Shown: piece by piece, positions 15,350 through 22,997 of the stretch | Numbering within the stretch: the stretch's first letter is position 1 | Layout of the letters: the number at the start of each line of letters is the position of its first letter | Source of the DNA: an uncultured Eubacteriales bacterium | GTDB taxonomy: Bacteria; Bacillota; Clostridia; Tissierellales; Peptoniphilaceae | Direction: 5' to 3' | NCBI GenBank assembly: GCA_902488815.1 | Contig: CABTXP010000010.1 | Location: forward strand, 1 to 38,470 | Length of the DNA stretch: 38,470 nucleotides | Notes under the pieces: model-generated | Databases searched by the model: none | Told to the model about the DNA's origin: nothing | The model's input: only the letters and a program-made list of their open reading frames with translations | Program-made: the position numbers and the translations under genes

Positions 15350-17269
15350 ATGAAAAAACTTACAAAAGTTATGATTTTCGCATTGGTGGCAATGCTTGTC
15401 CTTACAAGTTGCGGCAAGAAAGAGCCAAGTGCGACAGAAGGTTTATTTAAAGCCGGTACATATGAAGTTGAAGTAGACGGATATGGCGGAAAGATGAAAG
15501 TAGCCACTACTTTATCGGCAGACAAAATTGAAAAGGTAGAAGTTTTAGAACATGGAGAAACTGACGGAATAGGTACAAATGCAATTGACGAACTTCCGGG
15601 CAAAATTGTTGAAGGACAAACTTTAAACGTTGAAGCCGTAACAGGTGCTACTGTTTCTTCAACTGCTATTTTAGACGCTGTTAAACAAGCTATTAAAGAT
15701 GCAGGGGGAGATCCTGATGCTATAATGAACGCGGCTGAAGGCAAAGAATCGGGAGAAGCTGTTGTTGAAGAAACTGACGTTGTAGTTGTAGGCGGAGGCG
15801 GAGCAGGTCTTTCTGTAGCTGTATCTGCAGCTCAAGAAGGCGCGAAGGTTATTTTAGTTGAAAAGACCGGAGCTTTAGGCGGAAATACAATTAGAGCCGG
15901 CGGACCATACAACGCTGTTGACCCGGAAAGACAAAAGAACGTTCCGGCTGCAGATGAAAACAGTATGGCAAAGATAATGGCACTTACTGAAAAAGAAGCT
16001 AAGAGCCCTCGTCATCAAGAGCTTATGGACGAACTTAAAAAAGACATAGAAGAATACAACAACGGACCAAAGGATCACTTATTTGATTCAAAGGCCCTTC
16101 ACAAACTCCAAACTTATGACGGCGGAGACTATGTTGGCCAATTGGAATTTATCGAAAAACTTGTAGACGAATCTTTAGAAACATCTGAGTGGATGGCAGG
16201 CAACGGAGTTAAGTGGACAGATGATATTACAACTGTACCGGGAGGCTTATGGCCGAGAGCTCACCTTCCTGTTAACTCAGCAGGTAAAGACTACATCGAC
16301 GCAGGAGAACACGCTGCTACAGAACTTGGCGTAAAAATTATGCTTAACTCTCCGGCTGAAGAACTTATTGTTGAAGACGGAAAAGTTGTAGGCATTAAGG
16401 GAACTACTGACGGCGCACCGTTGGAAATCAGAGCAAAGGTTGTTGTACTTGCAACAGGAGGCTTTGCTGCCAACACTGAAATGAGAAAGATTTACAACCC
16501 GGACTTGGGAGAACAACTTCCGACTACCAACTCACCTGCAATTACAGGAGACGGTATTAAGATGGCTGAAGCGGTAGATGCAAATACAGTTGGCATGGAA
16601 TACATTCAATGCTTGCCTTTAGGCAATCCTGAAAACGGCGGACTAAATGCTTGGGTAGGCGGTTCAGGAGTTGAATACTACTACCAAGTTAACAAAGAAG
16701 GCAAGAGATTTATGGCTGAAGACGGCAGAAGAGACGTTATGACAGCTGCACTTTTGGCTCAAGAAGACAGTATGAGTTATGTAATTTCCGGCGGCAACAA
16801 CAAAATTGAAGTCGGAACTAAAGACGGCCTTAATATTTGGGGCGACAATGTAGATGAGCTTGTAGAAAAAGGTATTGTTTTCAGAGCTGATACAATTGAA
16901 GACCTTGCAAAACAAATCGGCGTTGATCCGGCAGTACTAAAAGAAACAAACGACAAATTCAACTCCTATGTTGAAAGCAAAAACGACCCTGACTTCGGAC
17001 GTACATTGTTCGGCGACAAAATTGTTGCACCTTTCTACGCATCAAAGAGAGTGCCCACAGTTCACCACACAATGGGCGGCGTTCAAATTGACTTACAAAA
17101 CCACGTAATCAACAAGGACGGCAAAGTAGTTGAAGGACTTCTTGCAGCAGGAGAAGTAACAGGCGGTATCCACGGTTCAAACAGACTTGGCGGCAACGCA
17201 CTTGTAGACATCCACGTATTCGGAAGATCTGCAGGACAAGAAGCAGCTAAGATTGCTCTTGGTAAATAA
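15350..17269 (+). CDS. Exported FMN/FAD flavoprotein reductase, fumarate reductase-like lipoprotein
   Basis: A 639-residue protein. An N-terminal lipoprotein signal ends in the lipobox LTSC (Cys near residue 21), so it is anchored outside the membrane. Residues about 30-115 are an FMN-binding domain ending in VTGATVSSTAIL, the type that carries FMN covalently on a Thr or Ser. From residue 140 a FAD-binding fumarate-reductase/succinate-dehydrogenase flavoprotein domain follows, with VVVVGGGGAGLSVAVSAAQE, LVEKTGALGGNT and the end motif GEVTGGIHGSNRLGGNAL, which contains family active-site residues. Related enzymes reduce fumarate, urocanate or other unsaturated acids as extracellular electron acceptors, with electrons passed through FMN. 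The substrate is not decidable here. AGGAGG precedes the ATG. It is monocistronic, with its own terminator. Confidence 0.92.
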   Translation: MKKLTKVMIFALVAMLVLTSCGKKEPSATEGLFKAGTYEVEVDGYGGKMKVATTLSADKIEKVEVLEHGETDGIGTNAIDELPGKIVEGQTLNVEAVTGATVSSTAILDAVKQAIKDAGGDPDAIMNAAEGKESGEAVVEETDVVVVGGGGAGLSVAVSAAQEGAKVILVEKTGALGGNTIRAGGPYNAVDPERQKNVPAADENSMAKIMALTEKEAKSPRHQELMDELKKDIEEYNNGPKDHLFDSKALHKLQTYDGGDYVGQLEFIEKLVDESLETSEWMAGNGVKWTDDITTVPGGLWPRAHLPVNSAGKDYIDAGEHAATELGVKIMLNSPAEELIVEDGKVVGIKGTTDGAPLEIRAKVVVLATGGFAANTEMRKIYNPDLGEQLPTTNSPAITGDGIKMAEAVDANTVGMEYIQCLPLGNPENGGLNAWVGGSGVEYYYQVNKEGKRFMAEDGRRDVMTAALLAQEDSMSYVISGGNNKIEVGTKDGLNIWGDNVDELVEKGIVFRADTIEDLAKQIGVDPAVLKETNDKFNSYVESKNDPDFGRTLFGDKIVAPFYASKRVPTVHHTMGGVQIDLQNHVINKDGKVVEGLLAAGEVTGGIHGSNRLGGNALVDIHVFGRSAGQEAAKIALGK

Positions 17270-17284
17270 TTAAATAAACACGAA

Positions 17285-17317
17285 AGTACGGTTTCATTTG
17301 AAGCCGTGCTTTTTTTG
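17285..17317 (+). terminator. Rho-independent terminator after the flavoprotein reductase
   Basis: AGTACGGTTTC (17285-17295) pairs fully, with two G-U pairs, with GAAGCCGTGCT (17300-17310), followed by a run of T. Confidence 0.9.
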
Positions 17318-17365
17318 TTTGAATAACTTTATTTATTTCAACATAACATGTATATTGTCTTTTGT

Positions 17366-17440
17366 TGAAAGGGGAGCACAAGCTGAGAGGAGTTAAATCT
17401 CGACCCGTAAGCTGATCCGGATAATGCCGGCGTAGCGAGT
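17366..17440 (+). promoter_or_regulatory. TPP riboswitch (THI element)
   Basis: The conserved blocks are all present in order: GGGGAGC, GCTGAGAGG, GACCC, CTGATCCGGATAATGCC and GGCGTAGCGAG. It precedes a thiamine transporter gene, the expected target, and should lower expression when thiamine pyrophosphate is high. Two points are unusual: the block normally reading GTAGGGA is GTAGCGAG, and I cannot find a convincing closing P1 stem. Confidence 0.93.
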
Positions 17441-17455
17441 ATAGTAAAACATACT

Positions 17456-17479
17456 AAGTGCCCTCGCGCACTTTTTTTT
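17456..17479 (+). terminator. Regulated terminator of the TPP riboswitch
   Basis: AAGTGC (17456-17461) pairs with GCACTT (17468-17473), followed by eight T residues. CTCGC in its 5' arm and loop (17463-17467) is complementary to GCGAG (17435-17439) at the 3' end of the aptamer, which offers an alternative pairing that would open the terminator. Confidence 0.8.
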
Positions 17480-17499
17480 GTGCCCCGAAAGGAGGATAT

Positions 17500-18042
17500 A
17501 TGAACAACAACATGAGAAAGATCACATTAGGAGGACTTGTAATTGCACTTGCACAAGTTCTAAGTTATGTAAAGGTGTATGAAGCGCCACAAGGCGGCTC
17601 CGTAACCTTAGGCTCAATGGTGCCCATAATTTTATTTTCACTAATATTCGGAGTGAAGGACGGACTTTTAGTTTCCTTTACCTACGGCATATTACAATTC
17701 TTATTAGGCGGAGGAATTACAATTCACCCCGCATCAATTATTATGGATTACCTGTTAGGCTTTGGAGTTTTAGGATTTGCAGGCCTTATTACAAAGGGAC
17801 AAAAGAATTTGACAAAGGCTGTAATAGGTTCAATCTTTGCGTCGGTGCTTAGATTTTTAATGCTGATACTTGCCGGCGCCACAATTTGGAAAGCCTATGC
17901 ACCTGAAGGCATGAACCCATGGGTTTATTCTTTAGGATACAATGCGGCATACATGATTCCTGAAATTATTTTGACAGCGGTAATAATTTATTTTCTATTC
18001 CCGAGACTTTACAATGAATTTAGAAAAGCGGGAGCTTTTTAA
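17500..18042 (+). CDS. thiT: Thiamine transporter ThiT (ECF S-component)
   Basis: A 180-residue membrane protein with about six helices. Near the N-terminus ALAQVLSYVKVYEAPQGGSVT carries the conserved PQGGS thiamine-binding loop, and later WKAYAPEGMNPWVYSLGYN has the Trp and Tyr-Asn residues known to bind thiamine in ThiT. It works with the shared energy-coupling factor module, which is not in the window. I chose ATG 17500 with AAAGGAGG upstream; the frame is open further 5' but only through the riboswitch terminator. Regulation is by the TPP riboswitch directly ahead. Confidence 0.95.
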   Translation: MNNNMRKITLGGLVIALAQVLSYVKVYEAPQGGSVTLGSMVPIILFSLIFGVKDGLLVSFTYGILQFLLGGGITIHPASIIMDYLLGFGVLGFAGLITKGQKNLTKAVIGSIFASVLRFLMLILAGATIWKAYAPEGMNPWVYSLGYNAAYMIPEIILTAVIIYFLFPRLYNEFRKAGAF

Positions 18043-18098
18043 CTAATTTGTAAATCTTTTTTTAAAGATTGTTGATACAATAACGTCAGGAGGCGCAT

Positions 18099-18470
18099 AT
18101 GGAAAGCAAAAAAAATAAAAGCCTAAAAGGATATATTATTTTGCTGATTGTACTCATTGTAATTTTTTGGTCAGCAGGTAAATACGCGGGCAGTTCAAAG
18201 GTAATTTTTCCGAAATTGGATAAGGCTGCCATTACATCCTTGGAAGAAGGTCACGACACTTACTTGTTCGACAAGGAACAAGTCCTCATGACTTATCTTT
18301 CAAATGAATATCCGGACAAGGAATTTGAGACGAACTTAAAGGAAGAAAAAGAGGGTGTCTCATACTATGAAGTTAAAGCTTCAGGTGAAGAACCCTTTGA
18401 AGTAAAGCTTAAGGAAAAAGAAATTATACTGAAGAATGAAAAAGTTAATATTTGGACAGTTATAAAATAG
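18099..18470 (+). CDS. Small membrane-anchored protein of unknown function
   Basis: A 123-residue protein I do not recognise. Residues 1-10 are lysine-rich, residues 11-29 form one hydrophobic helix (GYIILLIVLIVIFWSAGKY), and the remainder is a charged, soluble domain, rich in Glu and Lys, expected outside the cell. AGGAGG precedes the ATG, and codon use resembles the neighbours, so the gene is probably real. It is monocistronic, between thiT and two terminators. No motif suggests a function. Confidence 0.75.
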   Translation: MESKKNKSLKGYIILLIVLIVIFWSAGKYAGSSKVIFPKLDKAAITSLEEGHDTYLFDKEQVLMTYLSNEYPDKEFETNLKEEKEGVSYYEVKASGEEPFEVKLKEKEIILKNEKVNIWTVIK

Positions 18471-18488
18471 GTGGGTGACCACCTTTTT
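18469..18488 (+). terminator. Terminator after the small membrane-anchored protein gene
   Basis: AGGTGG (18469-18474), loop GTGA, CCACCT (18479-18484), then a T run. The stem begins inside the stop codon TAG. Confidence 0.85.
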
Positions 18489-18498
18489 TATTGCAAAA

Positions 18499-18522
18499 AA
18501 ATAAACCCTCGAAAGGGTTTAT
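18499..18522 (-). terminator. Terminator of the zinc-ribbon membrane protein gene
   Basis: AATAAACCCT (18499-18508) pairs perfectly with AGGGTTTATT (18513-18522) around CGAA. On the minus strand it is followed by a T run, so it ends the reverse-strand gene. Confidence 0.88.
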
Positions 18523-18525
18523 TAA

Positions 18526-20298
18526 TTAAAGTGCGCTCATTATAAAGTTAATAGCCAAGAAAAATACTTTGCTTAAGACTTCAATAATTACAAATATTAT
18601 TCCATACCATCCCAAGAAGGAAAGTCTGTCCTGACTTCTAAGTCCCTTGCCAAAAAGGACATAGGAAATAATTATTGCAAATCCGCACACCAACACCGTG
18701 CCCAAAAATGCCGGGGTCAATGCCGCGAGTAGTGAAGGCACTACGTTAACTTGTTTGTTTATAAAGAAGAAAGCCATGGTTATAAATGCTCCCACAGCCC
18801 ATGCGAGGAATGCCGCAGTGACGATATTGCTCCTTGTATGGGGAAGGTCCGCCTTATCAACTGCCGTCTTTAAAGGGGCGATATATTCGATTAAACTCAT
18901 TGCCACTCTAAGGAGTAGGAGTATAATCACAGAGCCTTCAAACTTAACTGACAATAGAGGTATAAGGGTGAAGACTAAAGCCGCCGCTAAAAGAATTATT
19001 GTCACAGGGAAGGAACCTGCTTCCTCCAACTTATTAATGAGGAATTTTTTCTTCTCTTCCATTGCAAGCTTTTTATTTACCTCGTCAAAGAAGGCTTTTT
19101 CCTTGTCGTTGTACTCTAATTCATCATCGTCCTTTAAATCATCTCTCAGCCAAATGTCGTCGATGATTTCATTTTCCGGAGCTTCTTTTTTAGATTTATT
19201 TTTCTTCGCTTCCCTTTGTTTTTTATTTTTTAATTCTTTGTCTGTCGTGGAGTATGTCTTTTCGGAAGTATCTTTTGTCTCTTCAATCTTTATCTCAGGA
19301 GCTTTCTTGGGAGCTTCTTTGGAAAGATTTTTATCCTCGGCTTCTTTTATGACCTCGTCCGTAATTATAGGAACAGGCATGGTCTGCTCAATACTTCCGA
19401 TGTTTGTAAGAGTTTGGTCCACAACTTCTTTTTTGTCTTTTTTCTTTTGCTCTTCTCCGGGGACTATGCCCGGGTTTGTATATTCGGCAAAAATTGAAAA
19501 CTCGTCATTGCGTTCGCTTATAAAGCTGTCCCAAATACTTCTGAAAGACCTCTTTTGTTTCGGAGGGTCCTTCTTTTTAATTTCAGACTTCAGTTTTTCA
19601 ACTTCCTCTTCCACTTCTTCTTTAACAGTGTCAGGGTTTAAATCAAATTCATCTGTAGGCTTTTCAAAAAATTCTCTTGAGTTAATGAGATTAAAAGGTC
19701 TTTTTCTCTTAGTAGGCTCTTCAGGCTCTTCAATCTCTTCTTCAGGTGAAAGATTTTCTGAAAGCTTTTCTTCCTTGACCTTTTCTTCCGAAGTATTTTC
19801 CGATGTATCTTCTGATTGAGTTGAAATATTTTCAGAAGGCTCTTCATCCGAAACATCTTCAGCCTCTTTTATATCTTCAGGTTGTGTGTCTATAATCTTT
19901 TCATCAACAACTTCACTTAAAGCTTCCACTTCTTCCTTCGGCTCATCAACAGTTTCAATTAAAGCTTCAGTTTCTTCCTTTGCGTCAGGCAAAGCCACAC
20001 CTACATCTTTAAAGGCAGGGACTTCTTTTTCAAAGGTCTTGGGACCTATAAAGTCATCTCTGCTTTCAGGATTAGTGTGTTTATATATTTCCTTTGCAAT
20101 TTTTTCATCTAATGTGTGGACGATCTCTTTTAAATTGTCGTCGTGATTTATGTTGTCCAATAAACTCGGATCAAAAACTCTTGTCTTGTCAGAAGTTTTT
20201 TCCGAAGTTTTTGCACTTGTCGTTATTAATTTGTGTCCGCATATGTGACAGTAGTTTGCACCGTCCTGCACTTTCGCTCCACAGTTTGAACAATACAA
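18526..20298 (-). CDS. Zinc-ribbon protein with long charged linker and five membrane helices
   Basis: A protein of about 590 residues that I cannot assign to a named family. It starts with a zinc ribbon with two Cys pairs (YCSNCG and YCHICG), followed by roughly 390 residues of low-complexity Glu/Lys/Ser/Asp-rich sequence, probably disordered, with some repeated short acidic segments (SEN, SED and EEPE patterns). The last 170 residues hold about five hydrophobic helices, starting FPVTIILLAAALVFTLIPLL. Start choice: GTG at 20307 or TTG at 20298. I prefer TTG because AAGGCGGTGA, one mismatch from a full ribosome binding site, sits 5-7 bases upstream, and many zinc-ribbon membrane proteins begin directly with YCSNCG. 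It is divergent from dnaX. A sensor, scaffold or protein-quality role would be speculation. Confidence 0.8.
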   Translation of the reverse strand: MYCSNCGAKVQDGANYCHICGHKLITTSAKTSEKTSDKTRVFDPSLLDNINHDDNLKEIVHTLDEKIAKEIYKHTNPESRDDFIGPKTFEKEVPAFKDVGVALPDAKEETEALIETVDEPKEEVEALSEVVDEKIIDTQPEDIKEAEDVSDEEPSENISTQSEDTSENTSEEKVKEEKLSENLSPEEEIEEPEEPTKRKRPFNLINSREFFEKPTDEFDLNPDTVKEEVEEEVEKLKSEIKKKDPPKQKRSFRSIWDSFISERNDEFSIFAEYTNPGIVPGEEQKKKDKKEVVDQTLTNIGSIEQTMPVPIITDEVIKEAEDKNLSKEAPKKAPEIKIEETKDTSEKTYSTTDKELKNKKQREAKKNKSKKEAPENEIIDDIWLRDDLKDDDELEYNDKEKAFFDEVNKKLAMEEKKKFLINKLEEAGSFPVTIILLAAALVFTLIPLLSVKFEGSVIILLLLRVAMSLIEYIAPLKTAVDKADLPHTRSNIVTAAFLAWAVGAFITMAFFFINKQVNVVPSLLAALTPAFLGTVLVCGFAIIISYVLFGKGLRSQDRLSFLGWYGIIFVIIEVLSKVFFLAINFIMSAL

Positions 20299-20329
20299 GG
20301 TTTTCACCGCCTTTATAGTTTCTTTCTCA

Positions 20330-20380
20330 ATTATAACACTTGTTACTTCAATTTAATATTGTGTTATGATTTGTTATAAT
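20330..20380. promoter_or_regulatory. Divergent promoter region between the zinc-ribbon gene and dnaX
   Basis: Forward TATAAT lies at 20375-20380, 17 bp from TTTAAT (20352-20357). On the minus strand TATAAT corresponds to ATTATA at 20330-20335. ATAACAC (20333-20339) and GTGTTAT (20361-20367) form an inverted repeat between the two -10 boxes. The -35 elements would overlap, so the promoters may interfere with each other. Confidence 0.4.
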
Positions 20381-20396
20381 AATATCGGAGGAAAAA

Positions 20397-21965
20397 ATGT
20401 ACACAGCTCTTTATAGAAAGTATCGCTCCCAAACCTTTGACGAAATTTTGGGACAAGACAATATAGCTACAATTTTATCCAATCAAGTGAAGTCGGGAAA
20501 TATTTCTCACGCCTATTTATTTTCAGGCACGAGAGGTACGGGAAAGACCAGCTGTGCCAAAATTTTGGCAAGAGGTATTAACTGCCTTCACCCGGTTAAC
20601 GGAAGTCCCTGCAATGAGTGTGAAAGTTGTAAGGGCATAATGGACGGCAGCTACATGGACGTGGTGGAAATGGACGCCGCATCCAACAACGGCGTAGACG
20701 ACATTAGAGATTTAAAAGAAAAGGTCTACTATCCGCCGGCCAATTTAAAGTACAAGGTCTATATAATAGACGAGGTTCACATGTTATCCAAAGGTGCCTT
20801 TAACGCTCTTTTAAAAATTTTGGAAGAACCGCCTAGACACTTGGTATTTATTTTAGCTACGACGGAACCCGAGAGAATACCCGCCACAATTTTGTCCAGG
20901 TGTCAGCGATTTAACTTCAGAAGAATTTCAAAGGACGTAATTGAAAAAAATCTTAAAAAAATAACTGAAGAAGAAGGAAAGTCCTGTGACGAAAAAATAT
21001 ACAAGTTAATTGCCAACAAGGCACAAGGTGCCATGAGAGATGCCCTGTCCCTATTGGATCAGGTACTTAGCTACGGGGAAGATATTTCTTATGAAGACGC
21101 CCTTAGCATTTTGGGAATTGCATCGGAAGATGAAATTTTAAATCTTGCCCTCTATATGTTAAAGGGAGATTTGGAAAAGAGCTTTGCCTTACTTAGTAAA
21201 ATAGTCTACAGCGGCAAGGATCCCTTGTCCATATTTAAGGACATAATTTTAGTCCTTCGAGATGCCTTGGTTTACTTGGTGACAAGTAAGGACTTGGACC
21301 TTGGGGGAGACTACGAGAGAGAGACCTTTGAAAAGTTTAGAGGTATAGACATTGGACTTTTGTACTACGCTATTGACGTGCTCTCAAAAAAATCGGAAGA
21401 CGCCAAGTATGCCTTTGACCAAAAGGTGCTTCTTGAACTTGCAATTATTGAAATAAAAAGCAGTTTTATGGACATACCTGTCAGGGAACAAATTGTAATT
21501 CCAAAATCAGCGCCGGTTGAAGCGGAAAATACATCGGAAGATTTAACTTCAGATGTGCCTTTGCCTGCTGAAGAAGAGGATGAAGAGCCTGAAGAAGTAG
21601 AAGGCATGTTTATACAGGAGGGAAATTCCAATGTAGAGCCTAAGAAGACAGTTGAAAGCATGGAAGAGCTTTACAGGGAGTTAAATTTAAATGACTTTAA
21701 AGACTCTTTAGAGAGCCCCATACTTCAATCTATGATAGGCTATATAGAGGATTTTGAAATAGAAGAGGGCGACATAAACTTTCTCATCAAAGACAAGTTT
21801 CAAATGAAACTTTTAAAGCAAAATGAAAGTGAATTAAAATCAGCCTTAAGTGAATTTATGAAAAAAGACATGGAAATTAAATTTACCTTAAGGACTTTGG
21901 AAGAAAAAGAAAGAATGAATAAAGTCTATGACTTATTTGGAAAAGAAAACGTAAATATTAATTAG
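20397..21965 (+). CDS. dnaX: DNA polymerase III subunits tau/gamma
   Basis: A 522-residue clamp-loader ATPase. YTALYRKYRSQTFDEILGQ opens the protein, Walker A is SGTRGTGKTS at about residue 43, four zinc cysteines follow (INC, SPCNECESC), Walker B is VYIIDEVHMLS and the sensor motif is TILSRCQRF. The AAA+ and collar domains run to about residue 360. The remainder is an acidic linker and a C-terminal domain, so this gene encodes a tau-like form. GGAGG precedes the ATG. It leads the classical dnaX-ybaB-recR operon. No SRP RNA gene is seen upstream, unlike in Bacillus. Confidence 0.97.
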   Translation: MYTALYRKYRSQTFDEILGQDNIATILSNQVKSGNISHAYLFSGTRGTGKTSCAKILARGINCLHPVNGSPCNECESCKGIMDGSYMDVVEMDAASNNGVDDIRDLKEKVYYPPANLKYKVYIIDEVHMLSKGAFNALLKILEEPPRHLVFILATTEPERIPATILSRCQRFNFRRISKDVIEKNLKKITEEEGKSCDEKIYKLIANKAQGAMRDALSLLDQVLSYGEDISYEDALSILGIASEDEILNLALYMLKGDLEKSFALLSKIVYSGKDPLSIFKDIILVLRDALVYLVTSKDLDLGGDYERETFEKFRGIDIGLLYYAIDVLSKKSEDAKYAFDQKVLLELAIIEIKSSFMDIPVREQIVIPKSAPVEAENTSEDLTSDVPLPAEEEDEEPEEVEGMFIQEGNSNVEPKKTVESMEELYRELNLNDFKDSLESPILQSMIGYIEDFEIEEGDINFLIKDKFQMKLLKQNESELKSALSEFMKKDMEIKFTLRTLEEKERMNKVYDLFGKENVNIN

Positions 21966-21974
21966 GAGGATAAA

Positions 21975-22304
21975 ATGAAAGGATACCCTATGGGCGGCGG
22001 CAACATGAACAACATGATGAAGCAAGTTCAAAAGTTGCAAAAACAAATGGAAAAAATGCAGGAAGAAATGACTACAAGTGAGTTCTCCGCAACTGTAGGC
22101 GGCGGCGCAGTAGAAGCTGTAGTGAACGGCAATAAAGAACTTTTAAAAATAAAAATCGACAAGGACGTAGTAGATCCCGACGACGTGGAAATGCTTGAAG
22201 ATTTAGTTTTAAGCGCAGTAAATGAAGCCATGAGAACTGCCGAAACCAAAACCGGAGCTGCAATGAAAAAACTCACAGGCGGACTTAATATTCCGGGAAT
22301 ATAA
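21975..22304 (+). CDS. ybaB: YbaB/EbfC family nucleoid-associated protein
   Basis: A 109-residue protein of the usual size. A glycine- and methionine-rich start (MGGGNMNNMM) is followed by the coiled-coil segment KQVQKLQKQMEKMQEEM, then the core with VVNGNKELLKIKID and LVLSAVNEAM, and a GGLNIPG end, all typical of the family. It binds DNA as a dimer. It sits between dnaX and recR, as in most bacteria, and its stop overlaps the recR start by one base (TAATG). AGGAGG precedes the ATG. Confidence 0.96.
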   Translation: MKGYPMGGGNMNNMMKQVQKLQKQMEKMQEEMTTSEFSATVGGGAVEAVVNGNKELLKIKIDKDVVDPDDVEMLEDLVLSAVNEAMRTAETKTGAAMKKLTGGLNIPGI

Positions 22305-22894
22305 TGAAAAGACCTTTAGAAAATTTAATAAGAGAACTTACAAAATTAAAAGGCATAGGCCCCAAGTCGGCGCAGAGAATTGCCTATGACATATTGGAAT
22401 CTGATGAGCAAAAAGCCATTGACATTGGAAATGCAATTATCGACGCAAGAAAAAATGTGAAGAAATGTTCCAAGTGTAACGACTACACAGATGTGGACCC
22501 GTGTAACATTTGCACCTCACCTATTAGAGATGCCTCTACAATATGTGTAGTGGAATATCCGAAAGACGTAGTCGCAATGGAGAAAACAAAGAGCTACAAC
22601 GGACTCTACTATGTCCTTTACGGACAAATAAATCCAAGCTCAGGTGACAACAGAGAGGACCTCTATCTGCCGAAGCTTTATGAGAGGATTAAGTCCGAGA
22701 ACATTAAAGAAGTAATCATTGCCACAAGTGCCACTCCTATGGGAGAGGTTACGGCAAAATTAATTGCCGAGGACTTAAAGGACAGTGAAGCGGTAGTAAC
22801 ACGTATAGGCTACGGTCTGCCCTATGGCGGCGAGTTTGAATACTTTGACCCCATTACAATAAAAACGGCGATAACAAACAGAAAGAGAATGTAA
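22304..22894 (+). CDS. recR: Recombination mediator RecR
   Basis: A 196-residue protein. The helix-hairpin-helix LKGIGPKSAQRIAYDIL comes first, then a C4 zinc finger (CSKC and CNIC), the TOPRIM domain starting ICVVEYPKDVVAMEK and ending EVIIATSATPMGE, and the C-terminal GLPYGGEFEYFDP. With RecO and RecF it loads RecA on gapped DNA. It is coupled to ybaB by one overlapping base. The terminator loop contains its stop codon. Confidence 0.97.
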   Translation: MKRPLENLIRELTKLKGIGPKSAQRIAYDILESDEQKAIDIGNAIIDARKNVKKCSKCNDYTDVDPCNICTSPIRDASTICVVEYPKDVVAMEKTKSYNGLYYVLYGQINPSSGDNREDLYLPKLYERIKSENIKEVIIATSATPMGEVTAKLIAEDLKDSEAVVTRIGYGLPYGGEFEYFDPITIKTAITNRKRM

Positions 22895-22908
22895 TGTTCT
22901 CTTTTTTT
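22882..22908 (+). terminator. Terminator of the dnaX-ybaB-recR operon
   Basis: AAAGAGAA (22882-22889) pairs with TTCTCTTT (22897-22904), with the recR stop codon in the loop, followed by T residues. Confidence 0.8.
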
Positions 22909-22997
22909 ATTTATTAATATCATTAATATTTCACATTGCAAAGGCATAATAATATTCATTGTTCCCATAATTGGGTATGGATATAGAAGGAGGGCAT

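Noticed and set aside
18698..19819. A 373-codon forward open frame
   Set aside because: It is fully antisense to the zinc-ribbon membrane protein gene. Its Ser/Phe-rich composition is the reverse reading of the Glu/Lys-rich linker, and it has no ribosome binding site.
20940..20966. Runs of seven A in dnaX as a possible programmed frameshift giving a gamma subunit
   Set aside because: They lie near codon 185 within the ATPase domain, far too early for a gamma-type product, and no stimulatory stem follows.
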